Under the pieces are notes generated by a model. That model saw nothing but the letters and a program-made list of their open reading frames with translations, was not told the DNA's origin and made no database searches. Shown here piece after piece: positions 1 to 5,252 of a stretch of 7,113 nt of DNA; within the stretch, counting starts at the first letter, position 1, and each line of letters opens with the position of its first letter. Source of the DNA: Gammaproteobacteria bacterium (lineage in GTDB: Bacteria > Pseudomonadota > Gammaproteobacteria > Chromatiales > Chromatiaceae); contig JAUXDV010000102.1 in NCBI GenBank assembly GCA_030620735.1, positions 1 to 7,113 of the forward strand, in the 5' to 3' direction. The translations under genes and the position numbers were made by a program.

Positions 1-676
1 GCGCAGGCGCTATAATCTCCAGCTCCTCGGAACCCAGATGGCCGCCTTCACCGGCATGCGGATTGAGTCCGCACACCAAAATTTCCGGGGAGTCGATGCC
101 AAAGCGGCTCTGCAACTCCCGATGCAGGATGCGCATCACTTTTTTCACAATGTCTCCGCTGATCGCAGCAGGAACCTCTGTCAGCGGCAGATGGGTGGTC
201 ATCAACGCAACCCGCAGCCCCTCGCAGGCCAGCATCATGACCGGATAACCTCCGGTTTGCGCGGCGATATACTCGGTATGGCCGCTGAAGGCAAACCCGC
301 CGTCATTGATCACGCCTTTGTGCACCGGGTTGGTCACCATGGCGGAAAAATCGCCGCTGAGACAGCCTTTGACAGCGATATCCAGCGTTTGCAGTACCAT
401 TGCGCTGTTCACAGCATTGAGTTTTCCAGCAACGACTTCGCCGGGAAACGCGACCGGCAGCAGATTCATGACGCCGGATTGATGCACCATGCGGCCGTCT
501 GCAGCATCGAGAAGATGCAGGGATAGCGGCATATCCAGCTGCTGCGCCCTGCGCGCGAGCACATCAGGATCACCTATAAACAGCAGTTCATCATGCTGCT
601 GTTGTATCAGTTGTATCGAGAGATCAGGGCCAATGCCTGCCGGCTCCCCGCATGTCACCGCAATGCGTCGATTCAC
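1..676 (-). CDS. pdxA: 4-hydroxythreonine-4-phosphate dehydrogenase PdxA (C-terminus cut by window edge)
   Basis: PdxA is a cytoplasmic, metal-dependent dehydrogenase. It oxidises 4-phosphohydroxy-L-threonine with NAD(P); the product decarboxylates and feeds ring formation in the DXP-dependent route to pyridoxal 5'-phosphate. The 225 codons present match the E. coli protein from the start: TCGEPAGIGPDL at residues 8-19, NPVHKGVINDGG at 116-127, SGHTEY at 131-136, TTHLPL at 160-165 and GLNPHAGEGGH at 203-213. H162 and H207 correspond to two of the three family metal ligands; the third (in YHDQGLP) lies beyond the edge, as does roughly the last third of a protein usually near 330 aa. The GTG start at 676-674 overlaps the surA stop by 4 bases (GTGA) and has only a weak upstream GGA, so translation is probably coupled to surA. 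No frameshift is seen. Identification is firm; only the missing C-terminus is unknown. Confidence 0.97.
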   Translation of the reverse strand, partial: MNRRIAVTCGEPAGIGPDLSIQLIQQQHDELLFIGDPDVLARRAQQLDMPLSLHLLDAADGRMVHQSGVMNLLPVAFPGEVVAGKLNAVNSAMVLQTLDIAVKGCLSGDFSAMVTNPVHKGVINDGGFAFSGHTEYIAAQTGGYPVMMLACEGLRVALMTTHLPLTEVPAAISGDIVKKVMRILHRELQSRFGIDSPEILVCGLNPHAGEGGHLGSEELEIIAPA

Positions 677-1620
677 TCAGCGGGGTCCAGGTGCTTTTCG
701 ACATAGGCCTGCTGGCGTAGCCGGCGCGTCAGCAGGGCGACACTCTCTTCGATTTTGCGTTGCTGGATTTTTTCGCGTGCTGCATCACGCGCTGCGGTGT
801 CGGTGCCTTGATGTTTACGCCGTTCCAAAACTTTCAGTATATGCCAGCCGAACGGGGACTGAAAAGGCTGGCTGACTACATTGACCGGAGTTTTAGTCAT
901 GACACTCTGAAACTGGGGTGTTGCCACACCGGGTGACAACCAACCCAGATCTCCGCCATTCAATGCAGAAGCGGTATCATCAGAAAATGCACGTGCAATA
1001 TCAGCAAAAGATTCGCCGGCATTGATACGCGAGCGAAACTCCTGCAGCTCCATTTTTGCAGCCTTGTTGGATCGTGTCTCGCCGGTGCGCAGCAGAATAT
1101 GCTGCGAGTGTATTTGTGTCACGGTTGTGGACTTTTCAGATTTTCCATACAGCGCCAGATAATCGTCGATCTCTGAATCCGTGACCTGGACCAGGCTGCT
1201 GAGCATTTGCCGCTGAAAGTTCCGCTGCAGCAGCTGCGCGGCGATGTTGCTGCGCAACTCCCCATAATCCTGCCCCTGCTCTCTCAGCACCTCTTTAAGA
1301 AATGCCACCGTGATCTCATTCTGAGCCGCTATCATGGCTACGGCTTCATCGATCTCTGCTTCGGTCACCTTGACGCCACTCTTTTTAACCGCCAGCTGCT
1401 GCGCCTTGTTCGAGATCAGTTTTTCCAGCACCTGGTCTTCGTGCTGCTTTTTTGAAACACCGGCAGGTCTTGGCGAACCCCGCAGCGCGCGATTGAGTTC
1501 CGATCGCAGAATTACATCATCGTCAACCACCGCAACAATCTCGTCAATCTGCCGGGCTGCCTGCAGCGGCAATGACATCATCAGCATGGCTGCAACTATC
1601 AATATTCGTGTTATGTTCAT
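673..1620 (-). CDS. surA: Periplasmic chaperone / peptidyl-prolyl isomerase SurA, single-parvulin form
   Basis: SurA binds unfolded outer-membrane proteins, LptD among them, in the periplasm and escorts them to the BAM machinery. This copy has 315 aa. Residues 1-22 form a signal peptide (basic N-region, hydrophobic core, cleavage near LQAA). Residues about 23-160 form the SurA N-terminal chaperone domain (DEIVAVVDDDVILRSEL at 26-42). Residues about 167-268 form one parvulin domain, with HSQHILL at 171-177, GGDLGW at 222-227 and FGWHILKV at 257-264. A C-terminal helix ends in AYVEKH, resembling AYVKIL at the E. coli terminus. E. coli SurA is about 430 aa with two parvulin domains; here the entry (TQIHSQHILL) and exit look most like its second, active domain P2, so P1 appears absent. 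The ATG is preceded by AGGA 10 bases upstream. The gene lies between lptD and pdxA, as in E. coli. The identity is supported by both sequence and synteny; the P1/P2 assignment is inferred. Confidence 0.95.
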   Translation of the reverse strand: MNITRILIVAAMLMMSLPLQAARQIDEIVAVVDDDVILRSELNRALRGSPRPAGVSKKQHEDQVLEKLISNKAQQLAVKKSGVKVTEAEIDEAVAMIAAQNEITVAFLKEVLREQGQDYGELRSNIAAQLLQRNFQRQMLSSLVQVTDSEIDDYLALYGKSEKSTTVTQIHSQHILLRTGETRSNKAAKMELQEFRSRINAGESFADIARAFSDDTASALNGGDLGWLSPGVATPQFQSVMTKTPVNVVSQPFQSPFGWHILKVLERRKHQGTDTAARDAAREKIQQRKIEESVALLTRRLRQQAYVEKHLDPAE

Positions 1621-1630
1621 AACAAAAGTT

Positions 1631-1634
1631 TCCT
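1631..1634 (-). promoter_or_regulatory. Shine-Dalgarno sequence of surA, formed at the edge of the 7-bp repeat array
   Basis: On the minus strand the last repeat copy (TTTTAGG) runs into AAACTTTTGTT and then the surA ATG. AGGA is the only good ribosome-binding sequence there, 10 bases from the start codon. Its AGG comes from the repeat itself. Every further repeat copy upstream also carries a TTAGG core, so the leader holds a ladder of weak ribosome-binding-like sites. The position is seen directly; its use by ribosomes is inferred. Confidence 0.65.
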
Positions 1635-1687
1635 AAAACCTAAAACCTAAAACCTAAAACCTAAAACCTAAAACCTAAAACCTGAAA
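1632..1687. repeat. Tandem 7-bp repeat (cctaaaa), seven perfect copies plus one variant
   Basis: Seven exact copies of cctaaaa fill 1632-1680, followed by one variant copy, cctgaaa, at 1681-1687. A decayed piece, ctaaaacctg, at 1695-1704 suggests the array once reached the lptD stop codon. On the coding (minus) strand the unit reads TTTTAGG. It occupies most of the 84-bp lptD-surA gap and ends at surA's ribosome-binding site. Perfect short tandem copies are prone to slipped-strand changes in copy number. Because the array is non-coding, such a change would alter leader length rather than reading frame. Confidence 0.95.
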
Positions 1688-1704
1688 CTTTCTACTAAAA
1701 CCTG

Positions 1705-3906
1705 TTAATAATACTCGAATCCATCATGGCCGTAGACATTTTTCGACAAAATGGAGTCTATTCCTCCTGAACCAATTCCACCAAGCCCCTTCAATTCCAA
1801 CTGCAGATAAAAACCCAGATCATTATCAAAACCATTGTCCGTAATTCTCTGCTGCGCCACAGCCCGCAGACGCCAGCAGCAGGAGTCATATTCAAGGCCG
1901 GCTATCGCGTCCAGAGATTTTTTGTCGAGCAGTGAATACTGCCATCGCCCCACGGCATTCATATTTGTGCTCAGTGGCATACGAAATGACAAATCTGTAA
2001 ATTCTGCCGGTTGTGAGCGATCTTTTCGGTATGCGACGCTAAGAAAACGCTTTTTAGGATCGTCATGGTAGCTGAGACGCAACAGACTTTTCTCTACCAG
2101 CTCTTCATGCGGATCCCACTGCAATACCGCTTCTGTCGACCACAAATCAGTCAAACGGGCATAGAGTTCACCAACAAATTGCGAGGTATCGCTATTTGCA
2201 ACCTGATCAGGAAACGCTGCTGCACTGCGCTCATCGATGTAGTAGATTTGTCCAAAACTTGCTCGCAGCCACTCTTTTTGGCTGCTGTCATCAATAAACC
2301 TGCTGGTCAGTGCAACTGTAATCTGATTAGCCCCGCCAATACGGTCAAATCCGGCAAAGCGGTTTTCACGAAACAGGTTCGCAAAACTGAAATCTGCAAG
2401 CTTGGTGTCAAAAAGCGGAATATCCTCCTGGTTTTCGAAGGGTGTATAGAGGTAGAAAAGCCGGGGCTCCAGCGTCTGATGCCCACCATGAGCGAACCAC
2501 TCCGCCTGACGCTCATAAAAGAGACCGGCATCTGCAGAAAATGTATAGAGATTGCGTGAGATCGTCGCGGGATTTTCCGGGTCGACGTTTTCCAGGTTGT
2601 AGTCGGTAAAATGACCGCTGAGCATACTTTTCATATGCCCCCAGGGTTTGATCCAGTCAGCGCCCACAGCAGGACGCAGATGCAGACGCCCCCCCGTCAC
2701 CGAATCGCTCCTCTCAAATTGCGTCAACTGGGCATCGAGGCGACTCACCAGACCATAGTTGTGGACCTTGTACCAGTTAAAATCGAGCTGTGGTAATCGC
2801 TTATAGGGTAAATCGGTATCTGCATCGATCACCTGGAGATTTTCTACCAGCAGGCTACCGCTCCAGTTTTCCTCATCATAGGAGAGTCGCGCCGTCTGGT
2901 TAGCATAGCGGCTGCTCCTGAGTGACAGGTTACCGCTGAAATCCTCCAGATAGTTGATGTCGGAGAGGTAGTTGTAATTAATATCCGCCTTCAGATGTGT
3001 ATTGAATTGTGATTGATTTTGCGCACTGATTACGTAGCGTGTCTGGTCATCATACGGATACTTGGCATCATGAAAAGCGACTTCGGTAAACAAGTTACCA
3101 CTATGAATCGGCGTCAGATAGCGGAACTCCGCCCCCATCAATGCGCCACGTTCAGATGTAATACGCGGCGTCAGGGTTGCATCGTAATTTGGCGCAATAT
3201 TGAAGTAGTAGGGGATTGAGAAATCAAGTCCGGTGCTTTCAGAGTAGCCGATTTTAGGAACCAGAAAGCCGCTTTTGCGACTATCATCGAGCGGAAACGA
3301 GAACCCTGGAAGTGCAGGATGCGTCATGCCCATGAATGAAATCCGCGCACCTGTCGCCTTGCCAACGCCATTCTCTCTGTCGATATCGATGCTCTTCGCC
3401 GAGATGCGCCAGGCCTCATCCTCTGGCGGGCATGTGCTATAGGTGATGTCATATAACCGAGAGGTCCCTTTCTCTCTGACACTCGCACTGCTGGCCTTGC
3501 CCTGACCGCCAACTTCCAGGATACGATAACTGATATTTTGCAGCTCAGCCGTGCGGCTGTTGATATCCACCGCCGCACTCTCCGCATCCACCTCGAAACC
3601 GGCCTGCTGCCAGCCCACATCACCAGACGCTGTAGCCTGATTCAGCTTGCGCGAGTAGCGAATCTCATCTGCAGTGACTCTCTGTTGAGCATGTCTCATC
3701 TGCACATTGCCGCTGAAAACCAGCAGCTCGTTTTTCATGAAGACTTCACCGCTGTCGGCAACAATTTCAACCCTGTCGGTGAGATCCTCCACATCCTCGA
3801 ACACAACCGTGCGCGCCTGGCAGGAGGGCGTAACGCTCCCGGCAGCAGCAGTAGTCGCTGCGAATAACAACAGCGCTGACATGGTCAAAAGATGAAACTT
3901 TCTCAC
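1705..3906 (-). CDS. lptD: LPS-assembly outer-membrane protein LptD (OstA/Imp)
   Basis: LptD is the outer-membrane beta-barrel that, with the lipoprotein LptE, inserts lipopolysaccharide into the outer leaflet at the end of the Lpt bridge. The 733 residues begin with a signal peptide (to about residue 22). An OstA/LptA-like beta-jellyroll domain follows (about 40-150; for example VFSGNVQMRHAQQRVTADEI at 63-82). The C-terminal barrel covers roughly 200-710, with KSGFLVPKIGYSESTGLDF at 211-229 and the family hallmark ENRFAGFDRIGGANQITV at 514-531. The four cysteines of the functional disulfide pattern are present: C29, C159 and the adjacent pair C676-C677, equivalent to E. coli C31, C173 and C724-C725. 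The start chosen is GTG at 3906-3904, because it gives the positively charged N-region (RK) of the signal peptide. An ATG at codon 9 is possible, but neither start has a clear Shine-Dalgarno. It is the first gene of the leftward operon with surA and pdxA. Confidence 0.97.
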   Translation of the reverse strand: MRKFHLLTMSALLLFAATTAAAGSVTPSCQARTVVFEDVEDLTDRVEIVADSGEVFMKNELLVFSGNVQMRHAQQRVTADEIRYSRKLNQATASGDVGWQQAGFEVDAESAAVDINSRTAELQNISYRILEVGGQGKASSASVREKGTSRLYDITYSTCPPEDEAWRISAKSIDIDRENGVGKATGARISFMGMTHPALPGFSFPLDDSRKSGFLVPKIGYSESTGLDFSIPYYFNIAPNYDATLTPRITSERGALMGAEFRYLTPIHSGNLFTEVAFHDAKYPYDDQTRYVISAQNQSQFNTHLKADINYNYLSDINYLEDFSGNLSLRSSRYANQTARLSYDEENWSGSLLVENLQVIDADTDLPYKRLPQLDFNWYKVHNYGLVSRLDAQLTQFERSDSVTGGRLHLRPAVGADWIKPWGHMKSMLSGHFTDYNLENVDPENPATISRNLYTFSADAGLFYERQAEWFAHGGHQTLEPRLFYLYTPFENQEDIPLFDTKLADFSFANLFRENRFAGFDRIGGANQITVALTSRFIDDSSQKEWLRASFGQIYYIDERSAAAFPDQVANSDTSQFVGELYARLTDLWSTEAVLQWDPHEELVEKSLLRLSYHDDPKKRFLSVAYRKDRSQPAEFTDLSFRMPLSTNMNAVGRWQYSLLDKKSLDAIAGLEYDSCCWRLRAVAQQRITDNGFDNDLGFYLQLELKGLGGIGSGGIDSILSKNVYGHDGFEYY

Positions 3907-3925
3907 GCGACTGGTGTTCTCTATT

Positions 3926-3955
3926 AGAATAGGCTGCTGAGACTAGATCTTTTAA
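3926..3955 (-). promoter_or_regulatory. Possible sigma-70-type promoter for lptD
   Basis: On the minus strand TTAAAA (3955-3950) and TATTCT (3931-3926) lie 18 bases apart, each matching four of six consensus bases. They sit 20-50 bases upstream of the lptD GTG. The -35-like box coincides with the outer arm of the palindrome at 3950-4030. This is a weak pattern match; I saw no clear sigma-E-type GGAACTT box, although lptD-surA is under sigma-E control in E. coli. Confidence 0.22.
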
Positions 3956-4030
3956 TCTCTCGCAAAGACGCAAAGACGCAAAGATTTTTTCTTGGCGGGC
4001 TTTGCATCTTTGCGAGAGTCATGATTAAAA
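3950..4030. repeat. Imperfect palindrome between the divergent operons (possible dispersed palindromic repeat or MITE-like element)
   Basis: The arms are 3957-3975 and 4000-4018 (19 nt each, 18 matching), starting ctctcgcaaag on the left and ending ctttgcgagag on the right. They enclose a 24-nt centre. The single mismatch (C3969 against A4006) becomes a G.U pair in RNA made from the minus strand. Outside these arms lies a second inverted pair, ttttaat at 3950-3956 and attaaaa at 4024-4030, separated from the main arms by five bases on the right only. It encodes no protein. Its position between two divergent genes argues against a terminator. From memory, cgcaaag-type repeats recur between genes in various proteobacteria, but this could not be checked here. 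I see no clear target-site duplication. Confidence 0.7.
3961..3984. repeat. Three tandem copies of octamer cgcaaaga in the palindrome's left arm
   Basis: Three exact copies of cgcaaaga lie head to tail at 3961-3968, 3969-3976 and 3977-3984, followed by a T tract. The right arm has only about one and a half matching units. The right arm can therefore pair with different copies on the left, giving alternative hairpin registers. Confidence 0.9.
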
Positions 4031-4063
4031 ATTTGATTCATTTGTAAAGATAATTGGTCACTC

Positions 4064-4068
4064 AAGGA
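4064..4068 (+). promoter_or_regulatory. Ribosome-binding site of the efflux adaptor gene
   Basis: AAGGA lies 14 bases before the ATG at 4083, a longer gap than ideal. An in-frame TAA at 4077-4079 rules out any earlier start, and the next ATG (4092) would be farther still, so 4083 is the best start. A GATAAT at 4049-4054 resembles a -10 box but has no acceptable -35 partner, so I do not call a promoter for this operon. Confidence 0.5.
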
Positions 4069-4082
4069 TTACTAAATAACTC

Positions 4083-5252
4083 ATGCGCTTAATGCTTCGA
4101 ATTCTATCCCTGGCCGCAATCATCGCAATCACCCTGTTGGCGGTGAAACTGCTGATCGCTTTTAAACCGCCTCCCAAAAACGAGACCAGAGAAGCGCAGG
4201 TTACCCGTGTTCAGACAGTCATTGTATCAGCTAAAACACTAAAACCCACGTTACAGGTAACCGGACGCCTGGAGCCGGCGCGCCGCGCCAATTTATACTT
4301 TCAAATCCCCGGCGTCATCACCAGCGTAAAAATTGAGCCCGGGCAGCGCGTAGAGAAGGGAGAAGCGCTGCTGATGATCGACTCAGACGACTACCGGGAC
4401 CGTCTGCGCGAGACACAAGCGATGCTGCAGCAGGAGACCACCGGCATCGAGCGCGATCGCGAACTGCTGGCACTGGCAATACATAATGAACAACTTTCGC
4501 AGGCCGAGGTCGATCGACTCGGCAAACTGGGCAGCAAGCTCAGTTCACAGTCATCACTCGATGCTGCGCAGCAAAAACTGACACAGCTGCGCGGCGAGCA
4601 TCTGCGTCTAAAGTTTGCACTCGATACCGCGCAACAGCGCCTTACCCTGAAAAAAACCGCTCGCGACAAGGCGCAGCGCAATGTTGAAAGAACCACCTTG
4701 CGCGCTCCATTCGACGGGCTCGTCAACCGCGTGATTGTCGATCCGGGTGATTATGCAACAACCCTGAGTGGTATGGCGGTGGAGATCATCGATGCGCAAC
4801 TCGAGGCGCGCTTCGATCTTCCTGCCTCCGTCGTCAAGGGATTGCAGCCCGGAGCACAACTAATGGTCCGTATCGATAACAAGGCATACGATGGAACATT
4901 GGTCGCGATCCAGCCTGATCCAGATGCAACCACCGCTACCCACCCTGCACATATCGCCGTTAACGCAGAGCAGTTGATTCCCGGTCAGATTGCGCTCATC
5001 GAGCTGCCGACAGCCGCTGCATCAGATGCGACAGTTGCGCCTGTGAGCGCGATACTGAATGATGACGGCAAGTTTTCGCTGTTCGTCGTCGAACAAAACA
5101 GACTGCAACGACGCCGCATTACTCCCGGCATCCGCCACAACGGCTGGCAACAGATCAGAGAGGGCGTCGAACCCGGTGAGGTGATCGTGGCAAGGGATGT
5201 CGCCGCGCTCGCAGACGGGCAGCTGGTTGAAGCTGAAGTGATTGCTGAATGA
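4083..5252 (+). CDS. RND efflux periplasmic adaptor (membrane fusion protein, AcrA/HlyD type)
   Basis: This protein bridges an inner-membrane RND pump to an outer-membrane channel across the periplasm. The 389 residues start with an N-terminal membrane anchor (about 5-27) without a lipobox cysteine, so it is held by a transmembrane helix rather than lipid. The first half of the lipoyl-like domain is at 76-104 (PGVITSVKIEPGQRVEKGEA, then LLMIDSDDY). An alpha-helical hairpin with coiled-coil character spans about 105-203, and the second lipoyl half is at 207-226 (RAPFDGLVNRVIVDPGDYAT). Beta-barrel and membrane-proximal domains follow from about 235 to the end (VKGLQPGAQLMVRI at 251-264, LIPGQIALIELP at 298-309). 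Domain order and length are typical for the family. The stop overlaps the start of the pump gene (ATGA), so the two are translated together. The substrate cannot be inferred, and no specific gene symbol is justified. Confidence 0.93.
   Translation: MRLMLRILSLAAIIAITLLAVKLLIAFKPPPKNETREAQVTRVQTVIVSAKTLKPTLQVTGRLEPARRANLYFQIPGVITSVKIEPGQRVEKGEALLMIDSDDYRDRLRETQAMLQQETTGIERDRELLALAIHNEQLSQAEVDRLGKLGSKLSSQSSLDAAQQKLTQLRGEHLRLKFALDTAQQRLTLKKTARDKAQRNVERTTLRAPFDGLVNRVIVDPGDYATTLSGMAVEIIDAQLEARFDLPASVVKGLQPGAQLMVRIDNKAYDGTLVAIQPDPDATTATHPAHIAVNAEQLIPGQIALIELPTAAASDATVAPVSAILNDDGKFSLFVVEQNRLQRRRITPGIRHNGWQQIREGVEPGEVIVARDVAALADGQLVEAEVIAE

Noticed and set aside
38..526. A 162-codon plus-strand reading frame
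   Set aside because: It lies entirely antisense to pdxA, whose conserved motifs are intact on the other strand; the frame has no recognisable domain.
673..1620. SurA shortened by a frameshift or assembly error
   Set aside because: The frame is continuous from signal peptide to C-terminal helix, and the junction between N-domain and parvulin domain is clean, with no leftover P1 fragment.
1632..1687. Telomere-like or CRISPR-like array
   Set aside because: TTTTAGG resembles some eukaryotic telomere repeats, but it sits inside a bacterial operon between two orthodox genes. There are no spacers, so it is not CRISPR.
2065..2559. A 164-codon plus-strand reading frame inside lptD
   Set aside because: It is antisense to the conserved barrel region of LptD, lacks a convincing ribosome-binding site, and its composition is that of a shadow frame.
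3957..4018. Rho-independent terminator
   Set aside because: The hairpin lies upstream of both divergent genes, so neither needs it as a terminator. The T tract at 3985-3990 is inside the loop, not after the stem.
4045..4054. Promoter for the efflux operon (GATAAT / TAAAGAT)
   Set aside because: No -35 box lies at an acceptable distance; TTGATT at 4033-4038 is only 10 bases from GATAAT.
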